The position numbers and the translations under genes were made by a program. Source: Bacilli bacterium (lineage in GTDB: Bacteria; Bacillota_I; Bacilli_A; RF39; UBA660). Taken from it: a DNA stretch of 34,463 nucleotides. The notes under the pieces were generated by a model. The model saw nothing but the letters and a program-made list of their open reading frames with translations. It did not search any database and was not told the origin of the DNA. Shown here in pieces: positions 7,146-15,437 of this stretch (position 1 is the first letter of the stretch; each line of letters opens with the position of its first letter). The stretch spans positions 1-34,463 of the forward strand of contig JAQUFX010000001.1 in NCBI GenBank assembly GCA_028684435.1. The letters run 5' to 3'.

Positions 7146-8195
7146 GTGTTTGGATTAGAAATGGATCAAATTGCAAAAATTAAAGTAATAGGAGTTGGCG
7201 GTGGCGGATGTAATGCCGTTAATCGCATGATTGAATCTGGTGTTAAAGGAGTCGAATTTATTGTAGCTAATACTGACTTGCAAGTATTAAATGCTTCTAA
7301 AGCTACTAATAAATTACAAATGGGAGAATCCATGACTGGAGGACTTGGTGCTGGTGCTAACCCTGAAGTAGGCCGTGAAGCTGCTCTTGAAAGTAAAGAA
7401 GAAATTAAAGAAGCTTTAAAAGGAGCAGATATGATTTTTGTTACTTGTGGTATGGGTGGAGGAACTGGTACTGGTGCAGCACCAATTATTGCTGAAATAG
7501 CACAAGATTTAGGAGCTCTAACAGTAGGCATCGTAACTAAGCCTTTTAGATTTGAAGGAAAGAAAAGAACTGAACAAGCAGTAATAGGTATAGATGAATT
7601 AAGAAAACATGTTGATACATTAATAGTTATTCCTAATGATAGATTAAGAGATATAATTGATAAAGCAACTCCAATGCTAGATGCCTTTAAGGAAGTAGAT
7701 AATGTTCTTCATAGAGGGGTTCAATCTATAAGTGATTTAATAGCAGTATCTGGTTTAGTTAACTTAGACTTTGCTGATGTTAAAGCTGTTATGGAAAAAA
7801 GAGGTAACGCCTTAATTGGTATTGGTTTAGGAGTTGGAGAAAATAGAGCTGTTGAAGCTGCTAAACAAGCTGTATCGTCACCACTTTTAGAAACGAGTGT
7901 AAGTGGAGCAAAAGATGCGATTGTAAATGTAACTGGAGGAATAAACTTAGCATTATTTGAAGTCGAAGATGCTGTTGAAGTAGTAAGACAATCAGCTAAT
8001 ACGGAAATAAATATTATCTTTGGAGCAGTAATAAATGAAAACTTAACTGATGAGGTAATTGTAACTGTAATTGCAACTGGATTTGATGATGATCATGATA
8101 CCATAAGTAAAATAGAAGAAAGACCAAGATCAATTATTGATGATGAAACAGATTTTGATATCCCACCATTTTTAAGAGATCGCGAAAATTTATAA
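7146..8195 (+). CDS. ftsZ: Cell division GTPase FtsZ
   Basis: Tubulin-like GTPase forming the Z ring. It shows the N-terminal [16 protein letters not shown], the tubulin signature [10 protein letters not shown], the T7 loop [11 protein letters not shown] and the C-terminal peptide DIPPFLRD that binds FtsA and SepF. At 349 residues it is short, because the variable linker between the core and the C-terminal peptide is only about 20-25 residues. The GTG at 7146 follows an AAGGAGA site with good spacing; the in-frame ATG at 7161 is an alternative. It is co-transcribed with ftsA and ends at a terminator before spoIIGA. Codon choice and sequence are conserved and GC-richer than its neighbours, as expected for a highly expressed gene. 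Confidence 0.98.
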   Translation: MFGLEMDQIAKIKVIGVGGGGCNAVNRMIESGVKGVEFIVANTDLQVLNASKATNKLQMGESMTGGLGAGANPEVGREAALESKEEIKEALKGADMIFVTCGMGGGTGTGAAPIIAEIAQDLGALTVGIVTKPFRFEGKKRTEQAVIGIDELRKHVDTLIVIPNDRLRDIIDKATPMLDAFKEVDNVLHRGVQSISDLIAVSGLVNLDFADVKAVMEKRGNALIGIGLGVGENRAVEAAKQAVSSPLLETSVSGAKDAIVNVTGGINLALFEVEDAVEVVRQSANTEINIIFGAVINENLTDEVIVTVIATGFDDDHDTISKIEERPRSIIDDETDFDIPPFLRDRENL

Positions 8196-8210
8196 TATAT
8201 AAGAAAATAT

Positions 8211-8236
8211 GACACAAAATACGGTGTCTTTTTTTT
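8211..8236 (+). terminator. Terminator after ftsZ
   Basis: GACAC (8211-8215) / GTGTC (8224-8228) with an 8-nt loop and T8. The stem is short, so partial read-through into spoIIGA is possible. Confidence 0.65.
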
Positions 8237-8249
8237 ATAATAAATTTAG

Positions 8250-9023
8250 GTGATGCCTATTATTATTTATATTGATTTAGTAATATTAATTAATTTTATT
8301 ATTGATTTATTACTTCTTATTAGTGTCGATTTACTTTTAAAAAGAAAAGCAAAATTTAAAAGAATAATTATAGCATCTATATTAGGGAGTATATCAACCT
8401 TGTTATTATTTTATATTAATAATAATTTTATGTTATTAATATTTAAACTGTTTATTAGTATATTAATGGTTATTATAGCTTTTAAATATGAAACATTTAA
8501 TTATTTTAAAGATAATATTATATGGCTTTATATATTAGGAATAATATTAGGAGGAACAATTTTTCTTCTTAATAATCAAATAGCTTTAGTTAATAATGGT
8601 TTAGTTTTTTCAGAAAGTGGTTTTAAAATTAATATAATTATTTTATGTATTATTAGTCCAATAATAATTTATAAATATTTACAATATCAAAAAAGTTATC
8701 AAAATATTTATTCTGAAACTTATGATGTTGACATATATTATAAAGGAATAAAAATAACTGGTACTGGTTTTTTAGATACTGGTAATAAAATAAAAGATCC
8801 TTACTTTGGAAGACCAATTATATTAATTAATAAAGATCTTATTAAAAAAGAAGTCAATACTTTTTTAGTCCCTTATAATTCAGTTGGATATAAAGGTATG
8901 CTTAAAGTATTTAAACCGGATAAAGTTAAAATAAATGAAAAAATTACTAAAAAAGTCTTAATTGGTTTAGCTGATGTTAATTTAAATGGCATAAAAATAG
9001 TTTTAAATACGGAGGTAGTGTGA
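8250..9023 (+). CDS. spoIIGA: Sigma-E processing peptidase SpoIIGA
   Basis: Membrane-embedded aspartic protease that removes the pro-sequence of sigma-E in the mother cell. The N-terminal half holds about five hydrophobic helices (to residue about 143). The C-terminal soluble half carries the retropepsin-like catalytic motif GFLDTGN (Asp about residue 176) followed by DPYFGRPIIL, and later VPYNSVGYKGMLKVFKPDKV, all typical of the family. Start is GTG 8250 or ATG 8253, with TTAGG directly upstream. It stands immediately before sigE, its substrate, as in Bacillus. It is slightly shorter than the roughly 300-residue Bacillus protein, mainly at the C-terminus. Confidence 0.93.
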   Translation: MMPIIIYIDLVILINFIIDLLLLISVDLLLKRKAKFKRIIIASILGSISTLLLFYINNNFMLLIFKLFISILMVIIAFKYETFNYFKDNIIWLYILGIILGGTIFLLNNQIALVNNGLVFSESGFKINIIILCIISPIIIYKYLQYQKSYQNIYSETYDVDIYYKGIKITGTGFLDTGNKIKDPYFGRPIILINKDLIKKEVNTFLVPYNSVGYKGMLKVFKPDKVKINEKITKKVLIGLADVNLNGIKIVLNTEVV

Positions 9024-9059
9024 GATATAAAACATAAAAATAAGACACAAAAAAATGAA

Positions 9060-9202
9060 CACCGTTATTACCATGTTTTAACATGTTAATTTAAATTAAA
9101 ATTATGCTGTTTGCTCTTGGGTAATATTATAAATAAATAGAAAGGAAAAGTCAAAAAGGAGTAAATCCCATTCCTTTTTGAGAAGGTCGTTTTACGATCT
9201 AT
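9060..9202 (+). promoter_or_regulatory. Structured leader between spoIIGA and sigE
   Basis: The 179-nt gap holds several inverted repeats: CATGTT/AACATG (9072-9077, 9080-9085) inside ATTACC/GGTAAT (9067-9072, 9120-9125), the 14-nt palindrome TTAATTTAAATTAA (9086-9099), a perfect 10-bp hairpin TCAAAAAGGA/TCCTTTTTGA (9151-9160, 9172-9181), and AGGTCG/CGATCT (9184-9189, 9195-9200) ending 3 nt before the sigE ORF. No T run follows the 10-bp hairpin, so it is not a normal terminator. A regulatory leader is likely. The class is not recognised. Confidence 0.4.
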
Positions 9203-9907
9203 ATGGTAGTTAATATGAAAAAGATATTATTATGGTTATGTAAAGTATTTAAAATAAGAAGTGAATTATTATTTGTCGGTAGTACTGATATTCTCCCTCC
9301 CCCTTTATCAAAAGAAGAAGAATTAAATTATATTATAAGATTTAAAGAAGGAGACCAGCTAGCTAGAGATAAACTTATTGAACATAATTTAAGATTAGTT
9401 GTTTTTTTAGCTAAAAAATATGAAAGTACGGGTTATGATATTGAAGATTTAGTAAGTATTGGCTCAATTGGTTTAATTAAAGGTATTCAAACTTACAAAC
9501 CAGATAAAAACATTAAATTAGCAACTTATTCAAGTCGATGTATTACTAATGAAATATTAATGTTTATTAGAAAAAATAAACGCAGAAAATCTGAAATTAG
9601 TTTTGAAGATGCTATTAATTTCGATACAGAAGGAAATGAACTTCATTTAGAAGATATTTTAGGTACCGAAGAAGATATTGTTTATAAAAGCTTTGAAGAA
9701 AAAACTGATAAAGAAAGTTTAGAAAAAGAACTAAATTTACTTACCGAGAGAGAAAAAATCATTATGACTTTAAGATATGGTTTAAATAATACTGATGATT
9801 ACACCCAAAAAGAAGTAGCTGAAATGTTAGGAATAAGTCAGTCTTATATATCGAGAATCGAAAAAAAGGTTATTAAAAAAGTTAAGTCATTATTAGAAAG
9901 TAGATAA
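9203..9907 (+). CDS. sigE: Sporulation sigma factor sigma-E (pro-form)
   Basis: Early mother-cell sigma factor. The sequence follows Bacillus sigma-E closely: ILPPPLSKEEE, HNLRLVVFLAKKYESTGYDIEDL (region 2), KLATYSSRCITNEILMFIR, and the region 4 helix-turn-helix TQKEVAEMLGISQSYISRIEK. The N-terminus is a short hydrophobic/basic pro-sequence (MKKILLWLCKVFKIRS then ELLFVGSTD) expected to be cut by SpoIIGA, encoded just upstream. The family start MKK corresponds to ATG 9215. ATG 9203 adds four residues, and neither has a strong ribosome binding site, in keeping with a structured leader. The pro-sequence is visibly shorter than the 27 residues of B. subtilis. Confidence 0.95.
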   Translation: MVVNMKKILLWLCKVFKIRSELLFVGSTDILPPPLSKEEELNYIIRFKEGDQLARDKLIEHNLRLVVFLAKKYESTGYDIEDLVSIGSIGLIKGIQTYKPDKNIKLATYSSRCITNEILMFIRKNKRRKSEISFEDAINFDTEGNELHLEDILGTEEDIVYKSFEEKTDKESLEKELNLLTEREKIIMTLRYGLNNTDDYTQKEVAEMLGISQSYISRIEKKVIKKVKSLLESR

Positions 9908-9916
9908 TCTGAATAA

Positions 9917-9959
9917 AAAAAGCTCCTTAAAACCAAGATAACTTTGGAAGGAGTTTTTT
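9917..9959 (+). terminator. Terminator hairpin between sigE and sigG that contains the sigG ribosome binding site
   Basis: CTCCTT (9923-9928) pairs with AAGGAG (9948-9953) and CCAA (9933-9936) with TTGG (9944-9947), followed by T6. The AAGGAG arm is also the only ribosome binding site for sigG at TTG 9962. Confidence 0.7.
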
Positions 9960-9961
9960 AT

Positions 9962-10735
9962 TTGAGTAAATATAAAGTAGATATAATAGGAATTGATACT
10001 AATAATTTAAAAGTACTGAAAAAAGATGAAATGAATGTCTTATTTAAAAAATTTCAAAATGGTAATAATAATGCCAAAGAAGAATTAATAAATGGTAATT
10101 TAAAATTAGTTCTCAGTATTATTAAAAAATATAATAATGGTAAATATGATATGAATGATTTATTCCAAATTGGATGTATTGGTTTAATTAAAGCAGTTGA
10201 TAATTTTTCTCTTGATTATAATGTCATGTTTTCAACCTATGCTGTTCCTCTTATATTGGGAGAAGTAAAAAGATATATTAGAGATTCCAGTGTTGTAAGA
10301 ATTAGTCGCAGTATTAGAGATAATGCTTATCAAATATTAAAGTATAAAGATAAATATTTACTCGAACATGGTATTGAACCAACTTATGATGATATATGTA
10401 ATTATTTAGGAATAACTGAATATGAATTATCTTCAGCTTTAGAAAGTTTAATTACTCCAATTAGTATCTTTAGTCCGATATATAATGATGGGGGAGATAC
10501 AATATATTTACTTGATCAATTACCTGATAAAAAAGAAAAAGTTGATAAAGATGATTCAATAAGTTTACAAAGAGCATTAAATAAAATTAATGAAAGAGAA
10601 TCAAGTGTCCTTTATGCTAGATATATTTATGGCAAAACCCAAATGGAAATAGCAGATGACTTAGGTGTTTCACAAGCCCAAGTATCAAGAATAGAAAAAA
10701 ATGCTATCAAGAATGTCAAACGCTTAATGAAATAA
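9962..10735 (+). CDS. sigG: Sporulation sigma factor sigma-G
   Basis: Late forespore-specific sigma factor. Starting at TTG 9962 gives MSKYKVDIIGIDT, matching the B. subtilis start MSRNKVEICGVDT. Upstream in-frame codons lie inside the hairpin and are not needed. Region 2 is NGNLKLVLSIIKKYNNG-KYDMNDLFQIGCIGLIKAVDNF, followed by FSTYAVPLILGEVKRYIRD, region 3 with SPIYNDGGDTIYLLDQ, and region 4 with GKTQMEIADDLGVSQAQVSRIEK. A TTG start plus a ribosome binding site buried in a hairpin suggests restrained translation. Its own forespore promoter must lie inside or behind sigE; I did not find a convincing SigF-type site. Confidence 0.95.
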   Translation: MSKYKVDIIGIDTNNLKVLKKDEMNVLFKKFQNGNNNAKEELINGNLKLVLSIIKKYNNGKYDMNDLFQIGCIGLIKAVDNFSLDYNVMFSTYAVPLILGEVKRYIRDSSVVRISRSIRDNAYQILKYKDKYLLEHGIEPTYDDICNYLGITEYELSSALESLITPISIFSPIYNDGGDTIYLLDQLPDKKEKVDKDDSISLQRALNKINERESSVLYARYIYGKTQMEIADDLGVSQAQVSRIEKNAIKNVKRLMK

Positions 10736-10744
10736 TATAAGTTT

Positions 10745-10771
10745 ATTACCATATAATTAATTGGTGGTAAT
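10745..10771 (+). promoter_or_regulatory. Hairpin masking the ylmC ribosome binding site
   Basis: ATTACC (10745-10750) can pair with GGTAAT (10766-10771), which overlaps the GGTGG site and touches the ATG at 10772. Only 6 bp, so tentative. Confidence 0.3.
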
Positions 10772-11002
10772 ATGTTAATGAGCGATCTTCAAAGAAAAGA
10801 TATAGTTAATATTATAAATGGAGCTAGGTTAGGTAAAATTGTCGATATAGATGTAACTAAAGAAGGTTATATTAATAGTTTAATAGTTGAATCAGCTAAA
10901 TTAATGAGAAAAATAAGTTATGGTAACGAAGTAAATATTACCTTTAAACAAATAGTTACTATTGGAAGTGATGTAATATTAGTTGATTTATCAATTAAAT
11001 AA
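10772..11002 (+). CDS. ylmC: YlmC/YmxH-family PRC-barrel sporulation protein
   Basis: A 76-residue single PRC-barrel domain with the YlmC/YmxH pattern: SDLQRKDIVNIINGARLGKIVDIDV, then a Tyr-Ile-Asn-Ser-Leu-Ile-Val strand, a basic loop and a closing strand IVTIGSDVILVDL. The family sits next to sigG or sporulation genes in many spore formers, and disruption in some species affects sporulation. The biochemical role is not established. Starts at ATG 10772 or 10778, with GGTGG upstream. It lies 36 nt behind sigG and before lspA. Confidence 0.88.
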   Translation: MLMSDLQRKDIVNIINGARLGKIVDIDVTKEGYINSLIVESAKLMRKISYGNEVNITFKQIVTIGSDVILVDLSIK

Positions 11003-11052
11003 TTCATCTTTTTTTAATTTCTTTTTAATGATAAAATAATAATGAGGTAATT

Positions 11053-11526
11053 ATGAATAAGAAAATATTAATTTCTGCCAGTATAATTTTATTTTTAGAT
11101 CAAATTTCGAAAATATTAATTGATTTATATTTAAGTATCAATGATTCATTTACTATTATTAACAATTTTTTTCATATTACTTATGTAAATAATTATGGAG
11201 CTGCTTTTGGAATATTAAATAATAAAATTTGGTTATTAATTATATTTACATTATTAACTGTTTTTATTGTATATAGATATATAAATACATTTAAAATAAA
11301 TAAAAGAAACGAAATTGCTTTCAGTTTTTTATTAGGTGGAATATTAGGAAATTTAATTGATCGATTATTTCTAGGTTATATTAGAGATTTTTTAGATTTT
11401 AAGATCTTTGGATATAATTTTCCGGTCTTTAATTTAGGAGATACATTTATCTTTTTGGGAGCAATTTTATTAATAATAGCAATTTATAAAGGAGAAGACA
11501 ATGCAAATAGTAGTAAATCAAAATAA
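11053..11526 (+). CDS. lspA: Lipoprotein signal peptidase (signal peptidase II)
   Basis: Membrane aspartyl protease that removes the signal peptide of lipoproteins after lipidation. Four hydrophobic helices are visible, with family motifs DQISKILI near the N-terminus, NNYGAAFGI, GNLIDRLFLGYIRDFLD holding the first catalytic Asp, and FNLGDTFI holding the second (usual FNxAD). 157 residues is a normal length. The ATG at 11053 has TGAGGTAA upstream. Its last 26 nt overlap rluD, a common lspA-rluD arrangement in Bacillota, and the two are surely co-translated. Confidence 0.96.
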   Translation: MNKKILISASIILFLDQISKILIDLYLSINDSFTIINNFFHITYVNNYGAAFGILNNKIWLLIIFTLLTVFIVYRYINTFKINKRNEIAFSFLLGGILGNLIDRLFLGYIRDFLDFKIFGYNFPVFNLGDTFIFLGAILLIIAIYKGEDNANSSKSK

Positions 11527-12385
11527 TATTAGAATTGATAAATATTTAAGTAATATTACTGAATATTCCCGTGCTTTAATCCAAAAAATGATTGAAGGAG
11601 GATATATATTAGTAAATAATAATAATATTAAAGCCAAACATTTACTTCAAAATGGCGATATTATAATTATTAAGGATGGATTTATCAAAAATCATCATTT
11701 AGAACCAGAAGAAATAAAATTAGATATTGTCTTTGAAGATCAAGATTTAATTGTTATTAATAAACCTTCAGGAATGGTAGTTCATCCTGGTAATGGCAAC
11801 AAATCAGGTACTTTAGTTAATGCTTTACTTAATCATACTAATAAATTAAGTAGAGATGAAGTAAGACCAGGCATTGTTCACCGAATTGATAAAGATACTA
11901 GTGGATTAATATTAATTGCTAAAAATGATAAAGTTCATGAATTATTAGCGGCCAAATTTAAAAATAAAACTATAACCCGCGAATATATTGCTCTATTAAT
12001 TGGAGAATTAAAAACAGATACGGCTACAATTGATGCTCCAATTGGAAGAGATGTTCATGATCGCATGAAAATGAATGTAACTAATATTAATGCTAAAAAA
12101 GCTATTACTCATTTATCAGTACTAAAAAGATATCAAGGTTATACTTTAGTAAATTTCAAATTAGAAACTGGACGAACTCATCAAATAAGAGTGCATGCTA
12201 GATATATAGGGTATCCAGTATTTAATGATCCAGTATATACCAAAAATAAAAGTACATCTTTTGGCCAGTATTTGCATTCAAGTAAATTAGAATTTATTCA
12301 TCCTGTTACAAAAGAACGCTTAATTTTTGAGTGTCCTTTACCAAAAGAATTTAATGATTTTTTAATTAATTTAGAAACCAAATAA
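11501..12385 (+). CDS. rluD: RluD-family 23S rRNA pseudouridine synthase
   Basis: An S4 RNA-binding domain at the N-terminus (RIDKYLSN...SRALIQKMIEGGYILVN) is followed by the RluA/RluD catalytic core with INKPSGMVVHPG and the active-site motif HRIDKDTSG, then ETGRTHQIRVH and FNDPVY. It converts uridines of 23S rRNA (helix 69 for RluD) to pseudouridine. In Bacillus the equivalent gene is ylyB, beside lspA, as here. ATG 11501 has AAAGGAGA upstream within lspA. RluC/RluD specificity cannot be fixed by eye. The 3' end overlaps the convergent TspO-like gene by 20 nt, and I see no terminator there. Confidence 0.94.
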   Translation: MQIVVNQNNIRIDKYLSNITEYSRALIQKMIEGGYILVNNNNIKAKHLLQNGDIIIIKDGFIKNHHLEPEEIKLDIVFEDQDLIVINKPSGMVVHPGNGNKSGTLVNALLNHTNKLSRDEVRPGIVHRIDKDTSGLILIAKNDKVHELLAAKFKNKTITREYIALLIGELKTDTATIDAPIGRDVHDRMKMNVTNINAKKAITHLSVLKRYQGYTLVNFKLETGRTHQIRVHARYIGYPVFNDPVYTKNKSTSFGQYLHSSKLEFIHPVTKERLIFECPLPKEFNDFLINLETK

Positions 12386-12791
12386 TAGTAAATAGTATAA
12401 TATTATAAATAAGCCAAAATAGATAAAATATTATTACATATGATAAATTATTATTAATTTTATTAGTTTGAATAAATAAATATATTGCGCTTATGAATAT
12501 AACTATTATTGATATTAAGAATAATAATATATTATTAAAATCATAAATTATAAAACTATATAGCCAGCTTAATATTAAATTTATTAATAAAGCAAATATG
12601 TAATTATTATTAATATTTTCATATTTTATAATAGTAAAGATACTGGTTGTAATTAGAACAAAAGAAACAATCCAACCTAAATAATAAATAAATATATTAG
12701 GCATCAACCAAGGCAAATTTAATGTATTTAAATAGTTATGAAGTGGAAAAAATAAAAAAGAAGTGAAATATAAAAAGAAAATAATAGTCAT
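12366..12791 (-). CDS. TspO/MBR-like tryptophan-rich membrane protein (divergent)
   Basis: 141 residues with five hydrophobic segments and Trp placed as in TspO: a PW followed by a P-x-W/Y pattern near the first loop (LNLPWLMPNIFIYYLGWIV), a middle helix LLINLILSWLYSFIIYD, and a final helix pair (IIFYLFWLIYNIILFTI) ending in FLN, like the family's PYLxWxxFAxxLNxxIxxLN. TspO proteins bind porphyrins and related ligands. The WxPP signature is weakened here, so function is uncertain. There is no clear ribosome binding site before ATG 12791. It converges with rluD and diverges from the rhomboid gene. Confidence 0.6.
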   Translation of the reverse strand: MTIIFFLYFTSFLFFPLHNYLNTLNLPWLMPNIFIYYLGWIVSFVLITTSIFTIIKYENINNNYIFALLINLILSWLYSFIIYDFNNILLFLISIIVIFISAIYLFIQTNKINNNLSYVIIFYLFWLIYNIILFTIIWFLN

Positions 12792-12822
12792 TGAAAAAGA
12801 ATTTTTTATAATATTATCACCC

Positions 12823-12851
12823 TTTACATAACTAGAACTTTGTTATAAAAT
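12823..12851 (+). promoter_or_regulatory. Promoter of rhomboid gene
   Basis: TTTACA (12823-12828), 17 bp, TAAAAT (12846-12851), leaving a short leader with AAGGAG before ATG 12877. Confidence 0.6.
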
Positions 12852-12876
12852 AATATATGCAAAAGGAGAATATAGT

Positions 12877-13995
12877 ATGAGTATAACCGTTAATACAAAA
12901 GATGAAATAATTATGAGATTAGTTCATTATTTTGTTACTGAAGAAAATTATCAACCAATTATTATAAATGGTGTTAAAAATGAAATCTGGCTTGAAAATT
13001 TAGAAGCTCAATATCGTATAATTCGGATTAATTCTAATTATATACATAATAAAGATCAATTAATTTTCGATAATTATAAAGTAAAAAGTATAGCTAAACA
13101 AGTAAAGAAAAAAACTTTATCTTTTAAAGTTAATATTTTAAATATTTTACTGGATTTAAATGAAGAAATAAATATTCAAAATGATAAAAATATTGATACC
13201 TTTAAAATTAAAACTTTAAAAGATGTTAGAAATGATAATGGAATTTCAAAATTATTTCCGAAATTAAAAACCTTTACATTAAGTAAAGAAAATAATGTTG
13301 AATTAATTGTTAATATAACTAATGATATAAATAAAAAAACTGAAAAAAATAATATTACTTATGATAATATTTTCAAACCTAAAAAGATAATAGTTACTAA
13401 AATTTTAATTATTATAAATGTTATTATGTTTATTTTTAGTACTATGTATCCTAATGTTTTTAATTTATTTTTTCTTAATTCTGATTTAGTTAAAATGGGT
13501 GAATACTGGAGATTGTTTACGGCAGCTTTTTTACATGCTAATGTTTTTCATTTACTAGTAAATATGTATTCTTTACACATTATAGGTACTCAAGTAGAAA
13601 CCTTTTTAGGGAAAAGAAAATTTTTAATTGTTTATTTTGGTTCAGCTATAGTAGCTAGTTTAATGTCAGCAGTTATTACACAAGGTAATAGCGTTGGGGC
13701 ATCTGGGGCTTTATTTGGTTTATTAGGATGCTTATTATATTTTGGTTATCATTATAGGATATATTTTGGTAGTGTTTTAACAAGTCAAATCGTGCCAGTT
13801 ATATTGATTAACTTATTAATTGGATTTACGATTCCTATGATCGATAATGCTGCTCATATAGGTGGTTTAATTGGCGGGTTATTTATAACTATGGCTATTG
13901 GAATAGGTAAGAAAGATAAAACAACAATGATAAATGGTATCATAGTTAGTTTTATTTATATCGCATTTTTAACATATTTATTATTTTTAAATTAA
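12877..13995 (+). CDS. Rhomboid intramembrane serine protease (YqgP/GluP-like)
   Basis: Residues 1-165 form a soluble N-terminal domain, and residues 170-372 form the membrane rhomboid core. The catalytic Ser is in GASGALFG (Ser about 276) and the catalytic His in NAAHIGG (about 327). The family motif HANVFHLLVNMYSLHIIGTQVE precedes them, together with YWRLFTAAFLH. The domain order matches YqgP of B. subtilis, which cleaves membrane proteins such as the magnesium transporter MgtE. The N-terminal domain here is less conserved. It is monocistronic, with its own promoter and a terminator. Confidence 0.93.
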   Translation: MSITVNTKDEIIMRLVHYFVTEENYQPIIINGVKNEIWLENLEAQYRIIRINSNYIHNKDQLIFDNYKVKSIAKQVKKKTLSFKVNILNILLDLNEEINIQNDKNIDTFKIKTLKDVRNDNGISKLFPKLKTFTLSKENNVELIVNITNDINKKTEKNNITYDNIFKPKKIIVTKILIIINVIMFIFSTMYPNVFNLFFLNSDLVKMGEYWRLFTAAFLHANVFHLLVNMYSLHIIGTQVETFLGKRKFLIVYFGSAIVASLMSAVITQGNSVGASGALFGLLGCLLYFGYHYRIYFGSVLTSQIVPVILINLLIGFTIPMIDNAAHIGGLIGGLFITMAIGIGKKDKTTMINGIIVSFIYIAFLTYLLFLN

Positions 13996-14030
13996 AATGC
14001 AGTAAAAAAAAATTATGAAATGATAAAGTA

Positions 14031-14070
14031 AAAAGTAGACACAAATAATAATAGTGGTCTACTTTTTTTT
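14031..14070. terminator. Terminator shared by rhomboid gene and the minus-strand small gene
   Basis: GTAGAC (14035-14040) / GTCTAC (14057-14062), extended by A/T pairs, with T8. The minus-strand stop codon lies in the 3' arm. Confidence 0.75.
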
Positions 14071-14307
14071 AATGTTTATACAATCCGGGATATAAACAAT
14101 TTCTTTTTTGTCAGTTATTAAATAATTATTTGTTTTGGCAATTATTTTAGCATTAAAGATGTGATCTTTAGTTTCAATTATAGCATCAATAGGTAATTGA
14201 TTTAAACTTATATCATTAATACTTCTATTTGATAAACCATAAAATGTATATTGAGAGTTTTTGATGTTTTCATCTATTTTATTTTTAAATATTTCTGGTA
14301 AATTCAT
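14059..14307 (-). CDS. Small protein of unknown function
   Basis: 82 residues with no membrane helix and no Cys-rich, catalytic or DNA-binding motif that I recognise. The chain begins MNLPEIFKNKIDENIKNS, then shows alternating hydrophobic strands (IDAIIETKDHIFNAKIIAK, NYLITDKKEIVYIPDC) that suggest a small beta-barrel, such as an SH3-like or Sm-like fold. It is judged real because a strong GGAGG precedes ATG 14307 at good spacing and a terminator follows the stop. It is divergent from the RodA-like gene. Confidence 0.6.
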   Translation of the reverse strand: MNLPEIFKNKIDENIKNSQYTFYGLSNRSINDISLNQLPIDAIIETKDHIFNAKIIAKTNNYLITDKKEIVYIPDCINIKKK

Positions 14308-14369
14308 CCTTATCCCTCCACTTATAATATTATATGTATATAAAGCTTAAATGAGATAAAAATAATAAT

Positions 14370-15437
14370 ATGAAAAAAAATATCCCCCTTATATTTATAC
14401 TTATTTTATTAATGATTTTTAGTTTAATTAATAATTATAGCGCTAAATATATAATGATAGAATATGATAATTATTTTATTAAACAATTAATATGGTATGC
14501 AATAGGTTTTATTATTATTTTTATTATGAGTAAAATTAATCTTAATTATCTTTTTAAATATAGCTTTTGGTTATACTTATTTGGTAATTTATTATTAATA
14601 ATTACCTTATTCTGGGGAGTTAATGTTAATGGAAGTACTTCATGGCTAAGCTTAGGTTTTATTAATTTTCAACCAAGTGAATTAGTTAAAGTTATTTTGA
14701 TAATATATTTATATTCATTTAGTAAAAAATATACTTACTATAGTAACTTAAAATATATTTTGCTTATTTCATTAATAATATTAATACCTAGTATACTAAC
14801 CTTTTTAGAACCTGATACTGGAGCTATAGTAATTTATATAATTATTTATATATCATTTTTAATATCGAGAAATTTAGATAAATGGTGGTATATATTAAGT
14901 GTTATTTTAATTGTTTTGGTAATTATTTCTTTTTTTATATTGTATTATTTTTTTCAAAATACTTTTATAAATATATTTGGGACTTCATTTTTCTATCGAA
15001 TGGATCGTATAACCGAATTTATTAAAGGGGAGGGTTATCAAATAAATAAAGCTTTAATTTCTATTGGATCATCAGGTTTATTGGGAAGAGGAATTAGGAA
15101 TATCCCTGAATATTTTCCTGAAGCTCCAACTGATTTTGCTTTTACTTTACTTGTTAATAATATAGGTTTAGCAGGTGGAGTTATATTCTTAACAATATAT
15201 TTTTATTTTATATATTTAATTATTAATAAATATTATATAAACAAAGATTTAATATTACCTATTATTTTGATATTAATGATTCAGTTTTCAATTAATGTAT
15301 TAATGAATATAGGATTGTTACCTATTATCGGAATAACCTTACCATTTATTAGTTATGGGGGAAGTAGTTTACTTTCTTATATGATTCTTATTGGTTTAGT
15401 TATTAATGTAAAAAAAGCATCAAATGATACTTATTAA
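14370..15437 (+). CDS. rodA: RodA/FtsW/SpoVE-family SEDS glycosyltransferase (RodA-like)
   Basis: Multi-pass membrane peptidoglycan polymerase that works with a class B PBP. Family motifs are NGSTSWLSLGFINFQPSELVKV, the catalytic-loop EPDTGA, GYQINKALISIGSSGLLGRG, PEAPTDFAFTLL and the C-terminal PFISYGGSSLL. About ten helices are visible and 355 residues is near normal. The TDFAF motif and the location away from the mraY cluster favour RodA over FtsW, and a second SEDS protein lies at 33339. The ribosome binding site is poor (only GAGAT upstream of ATG 14370). The stop codon overlaps that of the convergent coat-like gene. Confidence 0.9.
   Translation: MKKNIPLIFILILLMIFSLINNYSAKYIMIEYDNYFIKQLIWYAIGFIIIFIMSKINLNYLFKYSFWLYLFGNLLLIITLFWGVNVNGSTSWLSLGFINFQPSELVKVILIIYLYSFSKKYTYYSNLKYILLISLIILIPSILTFLEPDTGAIVIYIIIYISFLISRNLDKWWYILSVILIVLVIISFFILYYFFQNTFINIFGTSFFYRMDRITEFIKGEGYQINKALISIGSSGLLGRGIRNIPEYFPEAPTDFAFTLLVNNIGLAGGVIFLTIYFYFIYLIINKYYINKDLILPIILILMIQFSINVLMNIGLLPIIGITLPFISYGGSSLLSYMILIGLVINVKKASNDTY

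Noticed and set aside
8209-8241. ATGACA-N21-TATAAT, reminiscent of the long-spacer Spo0A-dependent spoIIG promoter
   Set aside because: A start about 7 nt after the -10 would leave no room for the ribosome binding site of spoIIGA, and no 0A boxes are visible.
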